Shown here: positions 7,980 through 13,813 of the stretch, in pieces
Layout: each line of letters starts with the position of its first letter
Position numbering within the stretch: the first letter of the stretch is position 1
Assembly (NCBI GenBank): GCA_021779695.1
Contig: JAJYAE010000057.1
Location: 1-17,730, forward strand
Length of the DNA stretch: 17,730 bases
Source: Acidobacteriota bacterium
GTDB taxonomy: Bacteria; Acidobacteriota; Terriglobia; Terriglobales; Acidobacteriaceae
Direction of reading: 5' to 3'
Made by a program: the position numbers and the translations under genes
The notes under the pieces: model-generated
Databases searched by the model: none
What the model saw: only the letters and a program-made list of their open reading frames with translations
Told to the model about the DNA's origin: nothing

Positions 7980-8138
7980 TTAACGGCTGCCGTTAAGCAT
8001 ATCTGCTACTGCGACGAGATAGAGCCGCTCGCCGGGTTCGGCAGCAAGCTGTTTCAGTTCAGCAGAAAAGCCGCCCAACGCAAAAAGTATGTAGCTGGGC
8101 TTGTTCCGCCAGCGCTCTTTAGCGCAGACTAGCGGCCT
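7980..8138 (-). pseudogene. C-terminal remnant of a DUF234-type AAA ATPase
   Basis: The minus strand reads RWRNKPSYILFALGGFSAEL, then KQLAAEPGERLYLVAVADML and a TAA at 7980-7982. This pattern (W-x-x-KP-x-Y-x-LF-x-x-x-GF-x-x-EL ... LV-x-x-x-ML) is that of the end of the archaeal/bacterial ATPases with a C-terminal DUF234 nuclease-like domain. The frame is closed upstream by TAG at 8139-8141 and has no start, so only about 52 residues of a much longer gene survive. It lies between the end of hipA and the end of the restriction cassette. The final codons overlap a TTAACGG-CTG-CCGTTAA palindrome (7980-7996) that may have been its terminator. The rest of the 7876-8175 gap shows nothing further. 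Confidence 0.5.
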
Positions 8139-8175
8139 CTATTTGGGTAGCGCTCAAATGCCTAGGCATGAGTAA

Positions 8176-9552
8176 TCAGGCTTTCTTCCGTGTGGCCCTT
8201 GTTCGACCACCCAGGAGAGGCGAACGGCCAACCACTGATCGTAGCGATTCAAGCCGTGGCACATCGGAGATTCCGTCGAAAACTTTGCCCGCTGGCCAGT
8301 CCCCGATGGAATACACGCGGCGATCACGCAGGCCATTTACACCCTCTTGCCATGCCAACAGCATCCGTTTGCCCGTGTCCTTGAACTCCGGAAGATCTGA
8401 CATTTTCTTTCGGACCAGAGGTACAACAGCCGCTATTGAATCACTGATGCGCTCGACCATTTCGGATTGTTCGCGAAGGGGTATGCCGAAGGTTGCGGCG
8501 ATGAACTTTGAGAGGTTCTTACCCGGCGTCCACGTCTTCTTGCCGCCGAACGAAATCCCCGGAGGGTTATTTTGGTAGCCTGCGTACACGCTCGTGGTGA
8601 GGAAGTCGTAGGCAGGCGAGAGGTGTACATCTGCTCGTGATGTGTACAGCAGAGCGATATTCTTCGCGTGACAGTCCGCATTGCGCAGCGCATACGTTAG
8701 CAGCAGGATTGCCGCGAGATGCTGGAAGGTCTCGTACTGGCGATTGCCGGGTACGTGATCACGAACTGCACGCGCGATTCGTTCCCATGTGGTCTCATAC
8801 TTTTGCGCAGGACGCAGGCCCAGCAGAGCGCAGAAATCCTCCATCCCCCACAATGGCTGTCCTTCGTCATTTACATCAAAGCGATGGACGACGAGAGCAT
8901 TGCCGTCCCGCGACACCTCTGTTTTTGCACTGGGGAGCACTTTGGCCAACACCTGCATGCAGAGATATTCATTCAGTGCGGCGAACGGTAGCCTGCCGGA
9001 AGAACCTTTAATGATGTGCCGGCGAGTCAGCAGAGTTGCTTTCTGATGCGGGCCAAGTCGCCTCCCAGTGGCCGGGGTTTCTTTTTGGGTCTCTTCCTGC
9101 GCATCCAGAAACTTCGGAAGCACGCCGGAGACACCGCTGGTCGCGTGCTGTCGCACCAATTCCGCAAACGCCTCTTCCGAGTTGTCGCCCTGCAGCAGGT
9201 CTGCAACTTCAACGGGCTTTGCTGGCTCCTCCAATTGCGCTCCGTGGGCGGCTACCTGGATGCGACCCACCATGTTTCTGCCGACGACCGATAAGAGCGC
9301 GAGTGGGCTGGCGCCGACGTGAGGGCCGAACTGTTCCTGCAGCACCTGCAGCAGATAGCCCTCCGGCAGGTTCATCTGAAATATGGGAGGAAGCTGGTCG
9401 TCCCAGACCCAGGACTCCGTGCGGACTGGCATCGTCAGTGAGACGAAGTCCTCAACGGCTGTGTTCGGCAAGTAGGTGAGGACGCTTTTGAAGTCGCCGG
9501 CCGATTCCAGAACGGCAACTTCACGACCGAGCACGTAGACCGAGAGTTTCAT
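8176..9552 (-). CDS. hipA: HipA-family serine/threonine kinase toxin
   Basis: A 458-residue kinase of the HipA family, whose classic member phosphorylates glutamyl-tRNA synthetase and drives persistence. Residues 1-110 match the HipA N-terminal lobe (MPVRTESW, FQMNLPEGYL, ALLSVVGRNMVGRI). The loop SGVSGVLPKFL (139-149) corresponds to the phosphorylation/P-loop segment of E. coli HipA. HIIK (179-182) supplies the ATP-binding lysine. The catalytic loop is LRNADCHAKNIALL (289-302, catalytic D293), and LSPAYDFLTT (311-320) carries the metal-binding aspartate D316. Length is close to E. coli HipA (440), and all key residues are present, so it should be active. It overlaps the upstream antitoxin gene by 4 nt (ATGA), as in hipBA operons. 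Being on an integrated element, it probably stabilises that element. Confidence 0.92.
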   Translation of the reverse strand: MKLSVYVLGREVAVLESAGDFKSVLTYLPNTAVEDFVSLTMPVRTESWVWDDQLPPIFQMNLPEGYLLQVLQEQFGPHVGASPLALLSVVGRNMVGRIQVAAHGAQLEEPAKPVEVADLLQGDNSEEAFAELVRQHATSGVSGVLPKFLDAQEETQKETPATGRRLGPHQKATLLTRRHIIKGSSGRLPFAALNEYLCMQVLAKVLPSAKTEVSRDGNALVVHRFDVNDEGQPLWGMEDFCALLGLRPAQKYETTWERIARAVRDHVPGNRQYETFQHLAAILLLTYALRNADCHAKNIALLYTSRADVHLSPAYDFLTTSVYAGYQNNPPGISFGGKKTWTPGKNLSKFIAATFGIPLREQSEMVERISDSIAAVVPLVRKKMSDLPEFKDTGKRMLLAWQEGVNGLRDRRVYSIGDWPAGKVFDGISDVPRLESLRSVVGRSPLLGGRTRATRKKA

Positions 9553-9803
9553 GCGCCGCCGCGCTCCCGCCGGAGTTCATCGAGCGAGCCAGACATGCCG
9601 GTCTTCACAAATGTGACTTCCAGGCCGAGCACGGCGAGCACAGCAAGGAGCTTCCGGGAACCGAATTCAGAGACTTGCCCCCGCTCGAATCGCAGGAGCG
9701 ATTCCGGCGTGATCCCGGCTTTAGCGGCCACTTCCTTCTGTTTCAGCCGAAGTTCCCGCCTCATGGATGCCACCGCATCTCCGAGTTCCTGGAGCGTCTT
9801 CAT
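9549..9803 (-). CDS. hipB: HipB-like XRE-family antitoxin and autorepressor
   Basis: An 84-residue helix-turn-helix protein: MRRELRLKQKEVAAKAGITP then ESLLRFERGQVSEFGSRKLL form the four helices of the Cro/CI (HTH_3) fold at about residues 14-60. The C-terminal tail ends ELRRERGGA. HipB-type proteins bind operators in their own promoter and cap the HipA kinase. The stop codon overlaps the hipA start by 4 nt, so translation is coupled. The ATG at 9801-9803 has no Shine-Dalgarno, and the predicted promoter places the transcript start at or a few bases from the ATG. Two operator-like palindromes lie directly upstream. Confidence 0.9.
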   Translation of the reverse strand: MKTLQELGDAVASMRRELRLKQKEVAAKAGITPESLLRFERGQVSEFGSRKLLAVLAVLGLEVTFVKTGMSGSLDELRRERGGA

Positions 9804-9807
9804 GAAT

Positions 9808-9861
9808 TGATTTATACATCAACTAAACACTGCTTACAAGCATAAAATGACGTATACATCA
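9808..9861. promoter_or_regulatory. Paired 14-bp operator-like palindromes at the hipBA promoter
   Basis: TGATTTATACATCA (9808-9821) and TGACGTATACATCA (9848-9861) agree at 12 of 14 positions. Both are near-palindromes of TGA-N8-TCA form with a central ATAC or GTATAC. They are 40 bp apart start to start, about four helical turns. The first covers the predicted -10, the second lies just upstream of the -35. This is what an autorepressor such as HipB would be expected to bind, although the motif differs from the E. coli HipB site. Confidence 0.55.
9811..9839 (-). promoter_or_regulatory. Predicted hipBA promoter, probably giving a leaderless transcript
   Basis: On the minus strand TTGTAA (9834-9839) and TATAAA (9811-9816) are separated by exactly 17 nt, a near-consensus sigma-70 promoter. 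Transcription would begin about 9804-9805, one or two bases before the hipB ATG at 9803. The absence of any Shine-Dalgarno upstream of hipB agrees with leaderless initiation. Confidence 0.6.
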
Positions 9862-9884
9862 TCTTTGGCGAGCTTGAACACCTT

Positions 9885-9929
9885 TGAGTTGTCAACTCAT
9901 GAGATGTCAACCTATGAGTTGACAACTAA
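9885..9929. repeat. Three abutting 15-bp palindromic repeats
   Basis: TGAGTTGTCAACTCA (9885-9899), TGAGATGTCAACCTA (9900-9914) and TGAGTTGACAACTAA (9915-9929) follow each other with no spacer. Each is a palindrome around TTG-N-CAA. The outer copies also pair as a perfect 14-bp inverted repeat (9887-9900 with 9914-9927) around a 13-nt loop. The array sits between the stop of the traM-like gene and the hipBA promoter. It resembles a multi-dimer protein-binding array more than a terminator, since no T-run follows on either strand. Confidence 0.75.
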
Positions 9930-9976
9930 GGAACAGCGAATGCGATGGGGGCTAACCTCTTCATTCCTTTGCTGCC

Positions 9977-10795
9977 TTACCTTTGCCCCCTGGCGTGTCT
10001 GGGAATCTTAACCAGGGCTTGGGGAGCCACAGGCGGAGCTGCTGGCACCGCCGCTGCAGTCGATGGTGTAACCGCAGGCGCGTCGCGGCAGCCCTGAATC
10101 TCGATGCCGCCGAACAGCCCGATCAGCATACAAGCTCCGGCAACCATGGGAATCCAAATGCGCAGCAGATCGCTCTTCCACTCATGCAGGAGCGCATCCA
10201 TTGTTTTTGCCCGGCTCTCCAGTGAATACTCAATGCGATTGTTGGCCCGTTCCACTTGCGCGAATACACCGCCATGCGAATCGGACAGTGCGTGCAGAGC
10301 GGCAGAGAGTTCCTTCTGTGCGCCGGTTATAGCCGCACTCGTGGTTTGCAGCGCGCTGACAGTGTCCTGCACACCGGAGCGGAGAAAATGCTGGCGCAGG
10401 CTTTCACCGAGCATCTTGGCAATCTGCTTCGGATCGAGGCCAGCTTCAATCTCGCCGGGCAGGTCGGCGAGCCGGGACTTCAGTTCATGCACATAGCCCA
10501 GCATGTTCTGCTGGGCCTGCTCTGAGTGTTGCTGATGAACCTCAAGCAGCTTCTGCAACCGTTCCCGCTCGTCAGCAATATCTCTCGGAGTATGGCACGT
10601 AAGCAGCGCCAGAATTCCCATCGCTTCGAGAATGCGCAGCATTTCATCGTCGGGGCTGAGCGTTCGGGTGTGGGCGAGCACGCGATAATACGCGGCCTGC
10701 AATTCGTCCGGCACAAGCCGGGCGAGAGAGTCGAACATCGTCGACTCCCCCGCTGGCTCGGCTTCTAGGCTTTGTAATGTGGGAACTGCATTCAT
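9977..10795 (-). CDS. TraM-like mobilization protein with coiled coil and one membrane segment
   Basis: A 272-residue protein starting at ATG 10793-10795, overlapping the end of the ATPase gene by 4 nt. An in-frame start at 10831 is rejected because it lies inside that gene. The N-terminal block VPDELQAAYYRVLAHTRTLS followed by PDDEMLRILEAMGILALLT (28-66) has the pattern of plasmid TraM proteins. Residues 73-205 are long charged helices, probably coiled coil. A single transmembrane helix IWIPMVAGACMLIGLFGGIE occupies about 213-232, followed by an Ala/Pro-rich tail. In RP4, traM is the last gene of the short traKLM operon beside oriT and assists transfer; the exact role is poorly known. The same order here (HTH protein, ParA-like ATPase, membrane protein) is the main support. 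The family match is by pattern, so the name is provisional. Confidence 0.65.
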   Translation of the reverse strand: MNAVPTLQSLEAEPAGESTMFDSLARLVPDELQAAYYRVLAHTRTLSPDDEMLRILEAMGILALLTCHTPRDIADERERLQKLLEVHQQHSEQAQQNMLGYVHELKSRLADLPGEIEAGLDPKQIAKMLGESLRQHFLRSGVQDTVSALQTTSAAITGAQKELSAALHALSDSHGGVFAQVERANNRIEYSLESRAKTMDALLHEWKSDLLRIWIPMVAGACMLIGLFGGIEIQGCRDAPAVTPSTAAAVPAAPPVAPQALVKIPRHARGQR

Positions 10796-11517
10796 GGCAA
10801 GAACGCCTCCTTTGCCCGGTCGAATTCGCAAAAGAGTCGCCGCCTGTAGCTCTGCGCGCGCATCACGAGCGATGCTCTTTTGAGTTCATCGACCATCGTT
10901 TTACGGTCTGCCACTTGGCCGAGTTGAATGCCATGCTGCCGGAGTGGGTTCTCGAGTTCGGCCAGGCGAAATTCCATCTGGAGAATTGCTGGCCCGAAGG
11001 CTTGACGGAACTGATGAGCCTGTTTCGTTGAACGCCAGTAAGTGAACTCCGCGAGCGCACTCGTCGCGTTCTCGATGATGACGTACTCCACCCGATCCTG
11101 TAGCCGATTCGCCCACGCCAGAACACTCTCGACGCTGGCCGGGTCCGGCGTTACGATTCCAATCGCTGTGAATCGGACGCCGGTCGCCGCGACATCCTCA
11201 AACATCGAGTCGAACCAGCCCGCAGCAATTTGACCGGCGCCGGCTCCCATGTCGGCGAGGATGATCGAAGTACCGCCGCCGAGATGATCGACGAAGGCAT
11301 CCAGACCCGCCGGGGTATTAACATCGACTTTGGTCGCGGTTCCGTTGAAAAAGTGCTTCAAAGATCCACGCGCCTTATTCTCGGTATCGAGATCGAGAAG
11401 AGTGACGGGAATCTTGTTGGCCTGAAACCACTCGGCCAAGGCGACCACGACGCCCGTCTTACCGACGCCACCTTTGCCGCCCATAGTAAAGACGACGCGC
11501 TTTGAAAACTCGGTCAT
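10792..11517 (-). CDS. TraL-like ParA/MinD-type P-loop ATPase
   Basis: A 241-residue nucleotide-binding protein, the same length as TraL of RP4. A deviant Walker A, GGKGGVGKT (13-21), with the signature lysine of the ParA/MinD class, is followed by VTLLDLDTENKARGSL (Walker A' aspartates) and SIILADMGAGAGQIA, the Walker B strand. FTAIGIVTPDPASVESVLAW and YVIIENATSA fit the later strands of the fold. It overlaps the upstream HTH gene and the downstream membrane-protein gene by 4 nt each, so all three are translationally coupled. In IncP plasmids TraL belongs to the relaxation/transfer operon. A plain partition ATPase is the alternative, but no ParB-like gene is present, and the adjacent traK- and traM-like genes favour transfer. 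Confidence 0.75.
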   Translation of the reverse strand: MTEFSKRVVFTMGGKGGVGKTGVVVALAEWFQANKIPVTLLDLDTENKARGSLKHFFNGTATKVDVNTPAGLDAFVDHLGGGTSIILADMGAGAGQIAAGWFDSMFEDVAATGVRFTAIGIVTPDPASVESVLAWANRLQDRVEYVIIENATSALAEFTYWRSTKQAHQFRQAFGPAILQMEFRLAELENPLRQHGIQLGQVADRKTMVDELKRASLVMRAQSYRRRLFCEFDRAKEAFLP

Positions 11518-11900
11518 TGCTCACCCCCAGTGGCGGTCAAAGTCAGGGGCTCATTTTCCCGGAAAACGAAGCGCGCTGACTTCGGCTTCTGAAGAATCGG
11601 CTTTGTCTTGAGAGCAGCGATGGAGGCGAAACCTGCCGATTGCTCATCCACTGATTCAAGCGGTGGCAGTTCGAACTGTGTATGCTTGCGATGTTTCGCG
11701 CGGACCTTCACGAATGAATGAAGTGTGCTGGGGGCGACGTACAGCCCGAGCTGCTCATGGAATAGCTGAGCGACTTCGCGGTATGTACGCCCCTTGCGGC
11801 GCAGTTCCCGGATCAGTTCGCGATGGGGTTCCAGCTTGGAACGTGGAGGTTTGGGAGGGAGATCGGAAAATCTCTCAAGAATGGCTTGAGGGTCAGTCAT
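11514..11900 (-). CDS. TraK-like DNA-binding mobilization protein
   Basis: A 128-residue basic protein. The start used is ATG 11898-11900 (MTDPQAILERFSDLPPKPPR); an ATG 24 nt further upstream (11924), with a weak GGGG ribosome binding site, would add MHPLPSAT and cannot be excluded. The core HRELIRELRRKGRTYREVAQ, then LFHEQLGLYVAPSTLHSFVK (27-65), is a helix-turn-helix of the type in IncP TraK, which wraps oriT DNA and is encoded just ahead of traL and traM. The C-terminal half is low in order (FELPPLESVDEQS ... KPKSARFVFRENEPL). It is first gene of the operon. A TraK role predicts a binding array nearby, and direct repeats are found upstream at 11973-12038. Confidence 0.65.
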   Translation of the reverse strand: MTDPQAILERFSDLPPKPPRSKLEPHRELIRELRRKGRTYREVAQLFHEQLGLYVAPSTLHSFVKVRAKHRKHTQFELPPLESVDEQSAGFASIAALKTKPILQKPKSARFVFRENEPLTLTATGGEQ

Positions 11901-11972
11901 TGTGGCGGAAGGAAGAGGATGCATAGCTACCCCGCAGGGCGATCAAATCGCCGGCTCATGACCAAGAGCAGG

Positions 11973-12038
11973 TCGTTGGGCGGATCGTTGGGGACATCGT
12001 TGGCGGCCCGAAAATCAGTCCCCATTAAGTCCCCAATA
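11973..12038. repeat. Two sets of tandem short direct repeats beside the attachment site
   Basis: Three 12-bp units each begin TCGTTGG (11973, 11985, 11997): TCGTTGGGCGGA, TCGTTGGGGACA and TCGTTGGCGGCC. A second set, AGTCCCCATTA (12017-12027) and AGTCCCCAATA (12028-12038), differs at one position. The two sets are linked by the inverted repeat TTGGGGAC (11988-11995) and GTCCCCAA (12029-12036). They lie 70-190 nt upstream of the traK-like start and 80-150 nt inside the element from the tRNA remnant, suitable as integrase arm or excisionase sites, or as TraK-like binding sites. The remaining 11925-12120 sequence shows no gene. Confidence 0.6.
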
Positions 12039-12120
12039 CCCGGTTTCCAGCCATTCCCAGGGGTATCTCAGGGTTTCCACTCGTGCCCTGTTGTCCGATA
12101 CTTGCCGAAATCTCAGGTCG

Positions 12121-12165
12121 CTCATAACCCAAAGGTCGCTGGTTCAAATCCAGCCCCCGCAACCA
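12121..12165 (+). other. Attachment site (attR): 3' half of an initiator tRNA-fMet gene
   Basis: From the anticodon loop onward this is a textbook tRNA 3' half: loop CTCATAA with anticodon CAU, stem CCC, variable region AAGGTC, T arm GCTGG-TTCAAAT-CCAGC, acceptor CCCCGCA, discriminator A and encoded CCA. The CCC stem strand and A72 are hallmarks of initiator tRNA-fMet. The 5' half is absent: upstream sequence does not pair with the anticodon stem or acceptor. A 3' half alone is what remains at attR when an element integrates into the anticodon-loop-to-CCA core of the gene. The element therefore lies to the left. A TTTCAAC/GTTGAAA hairpin follows at 12170-12192. It cannot function as a tRNA gene. 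Confidence 0.85.
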
Positions 12166-12252
12166 AATCTTTCAACAACTTACAAGTTGAAATCGATTGG
12201 CCGCTCCGGTGAATTCACTCCCACTGACTCCCAATAGCAGAAGCATGGTTCT

Positions 12253-12510
12253 TCAGGCACTCGCCTTAATCGGCTTGAGCACCATTTCCACGACATTGCT
12301 GTGCGCCTCCCGCTTCGAGGTCGTCATGGCTTGTCCGACGACATTCATGGTCGTTTCAATCGAAGCTTGACGCATGAGCTCCTGCTGCACTTTCATCGGC
12401 GCTCCGGTCTCATCGAGCCACGAGCGGTAGGTGTGCCGGAAGGTATGCCAACCGATCAGGTATACTTCAGCCGCGCGCCAGAATCCTTGGCAGCCTAAAA
12501 ACAAAAGCAA
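12253..12510 (-). pseudogene. C-terminal remnant of a tyrosine recombinase (integrase), catalytically dead
   Basis: About 67 residues match the end of phage-type integrases: WHTFRHTYRSWLDETGAP then MKVQQELMRQASIETTMN, ending at TGA 12253-12255. The HxxR box (HTFR) is intact. The expected histidine of the LMRHAS-type motif is glutamine, and the nucleophilic tyrosine expected in MNVYGQAM is valine. The region upstream of WHTF (frame open to 12510) does not look homologous, so the N-terminal two-thirds is missing. It stands just beyond attR with its 3' end facing the tRNA remnant, the usual place for an integrase beside a tRNA. It probably belongs to an older element inserted in the same gene. 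Confidence 0.8.
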
Positions 12511-12524
12511 GAACTTCCACTTAA

Positions 12525-12719
12525 AAAAGCAAAAGCTGTCCGAACTACCGGAACCAGCTCTTTCGCTTACTGAATGTACTGAACGGAACTGCGAGCGCCG
12601 GCGATAAGGAGCTTCTCAATAAGGCGTTGGGATTTCGCTCGCTCTGCCCATTCAGCAATATAGGCGACGAGGAGCTTAAGAGCGCATGGGACACTTCGAA
12701 CCTCGAATATTCTCTCTGA
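12525..12719 (+). pseudogene. Unidentified C-terminal gene fragment
   Basis: Between the integrase remnant and the SNF2 genes (gap 12511-13028) the plus strand is open for 64 codons with protein-like content, including NQLFRLLNVLNGTASAGDKE and CPFSNIGDEELKSAWDTSNL, ending at TGA 12717-12719. The frame opens after a TAA at 12522-12524 and has no ATG, GTG or TTG start, so at best it is a gene end. The minus strand is also open over 12555-12715, so the coding strand is uncertain. I do not recognise a family. Sequence 12720-12820 shows only a small CCATT/AATGG pair (12788-12803). Confidence 0.3.
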
Positions 12720-12820
12720 TCCTTCTCAAATCAAAGGAATAAGCGGCGCACAAGACACGTATTACACACACGGACGCCTCAAGGCATCCATTAAAACCAA
12801 TGGAATCAATAATATATAGT

Positions 12821-12844
12821 TGGTGAGGCGGCGGAAGTCGAACC
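12821..12844 (-). other. Possible tmRNA (ssrA) 3'-end remnant, second attachment-site scar
   Basis: Read on the minus strand this gives GGTTCGACTTCCGCCGCC followed by TCACCA, very like the T-loop-to-CCA end of bacterial tmRNA genes (TTCGACT loop, CGCC acceptor, CCA). It differs from a canonical end by a substitution in the stem and one missing base. No tmRNA body precedes it. tmRNA 3' ends are common integrase targets, so this could be an old att core. The match is short. Confidence 0.35.
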
Positions 12845-12857
12845 TTTTATGCCTTTG

Positions 12858-12880
12858 AAAACACGTAAGTTATGTGTTTT
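12858..12880. repeat. AT-rich hairpin followed by a T-run
   Basis: AAAACAC (12858-12864) and GTGTTTT (12874-12880) form a perfect 7-bp stem around a 9-nt loop, with one further T at 12881. It could be a weak intrinsic terminator on the plus strand or an integrase core-type site beside the tmRNA-like end. It lies about 150 nt past the recognisable end of the leftward SNF2 remnant. Confidence 0.35.
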
Positions 12881-13028
12881 TGAGGGTCTGAAATGACCAA
12901 AAAGCCCAGAATGCCAAATCGACTGTAGGTTTGTTGTGCGGCGGAAGCTCCTCCGTCTGTGTGGTTCCCCCAAAAAGGCAGCAGTTCGATTTCTTCGGGG
13001 TGCAGATCCCGGATTCCTTCGCAAGCCG

Positions 13029-13777
13029 CGGCGTAAAGCGCGCCGCTTTCTGCTTCCAGTTGAAGATGAGCGATTTGGGAACAACACCAGCGGTGGCCTG
13101 TTCACTTTAGGTTCCCGCACGCAACTCGCGGCGGGTTTCCCGCAGCGCAAGCACCTGCGCAGTTTTTCCGACTCCCATATCGTCCGCCAGGCAACCGCCA
13201 AAGGAGAATCGGCCCAAAAAGCGCATCCAACCCACACCTTCGCGCTGATATTGCTGCAGTTTGCCAGCGAAACCGGCAGGCTGATCGGCGGGCGCGATCT
13301 GCTGAAAGTCCTCCAGTTCGTTGCGCACGCGCAGAAAGGCTTCGCCGCAGCTTACCGCCGGTCGGGTTTCCAAATGTGCATCGAGCAATCCCGGCTGTCC
13401 GGAGCCGAAGCGGATGCGATCGGCAGTCGCATCGCCCATGGCAGCCACTACGCCGAAGCGTTGCAGCCATTCCTCCGGCAGCAGGCCAAATGAGCCGTCA
13501 TCCACTTCAGCGTCACCATGGTTTCACCGCGTTTGAGTGCCTGCAGAAGTTGCAGCAACCGAGCCTTCGTTTCACCGTAATCGACCTCTCCATTCAGCTC
13601 AAACCAGTCCAGGCCGCTGGTGATTTCCGCGCGCATCTCGGGGACGGCGAAAGGTCTTGCCTTCGGCGACAATGTGCCAGCCCCCATCCATCACGGCGCG
13701 CACAATGCGCGGCGGTTTGGCCGGAGTAAACTCCCAGCAGGCTTGGCTGTCCCAGGTGCTTCGGGAATCGGACGCAT
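13029..13777 (-). pseudogene. Broken SNF2-family helicase, N-terminal part (leftward)
   Basis: Homology passes through at least four reading-frame segments. From about 13765: WDSQACWEFTPAKPPRIVRA, VMDGGWHIVAEGK; then, shifted near 13645, EITSGLDWFELNGEVDYGET and LLQALKRGETMVTL; then, shifted near 13500 (one base apparently lost), DDGSFGLLPEEWLQRFGVVA, RVRNELEDFQQIAPADQPAG, YQREGVGWMRFLGRFSFGG and motif I CLADDMGVGKTAQVLAL (about 13140-13190). After a TAA at 13107-13109 the Ia-like VVPKSLIFNWKQKAARFTP (13033-13090) resumes in another frame. Everything beyond, including the DEAH box and the second RecA lobe, is missing. It is thus both frameshifted and truncated, and cannot give a working ATPase. 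It is divergent from the SNF2 gene starting at 13814. Confidence 0.75.
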
Positions 13778-13813
13778 GCCCATGTTGTACGCTCCTGAAG
13801 AGGGAACTTTCGT

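Noticed and set aside
7917..8132. 71-codon plus-strand frame after the nuclease gene
   Set aside because: Antisense to the ATPase C-terminal remnant, which has the recognisable pattern.
9887..9927. Intrinsic terminator of the traKLM-like operon
   Set aside because: The 14-bp stem is followed by no T-run on the minus strand, and the arms are parts of a three-copy palindrome array, which fits a binding site better.
12075..12165. Complete functional tRNA gene
   Set aside because: The 5' half is missing: no strand pairs with the CCC anticodon-stem arm or the CCCCGCA acceptor.
12806..13237. 143-codon minus-strand frame
   Set aside because: It runs across the tmRNA-like scar and out of frame through the SNF2 remnant; no coherent protein.
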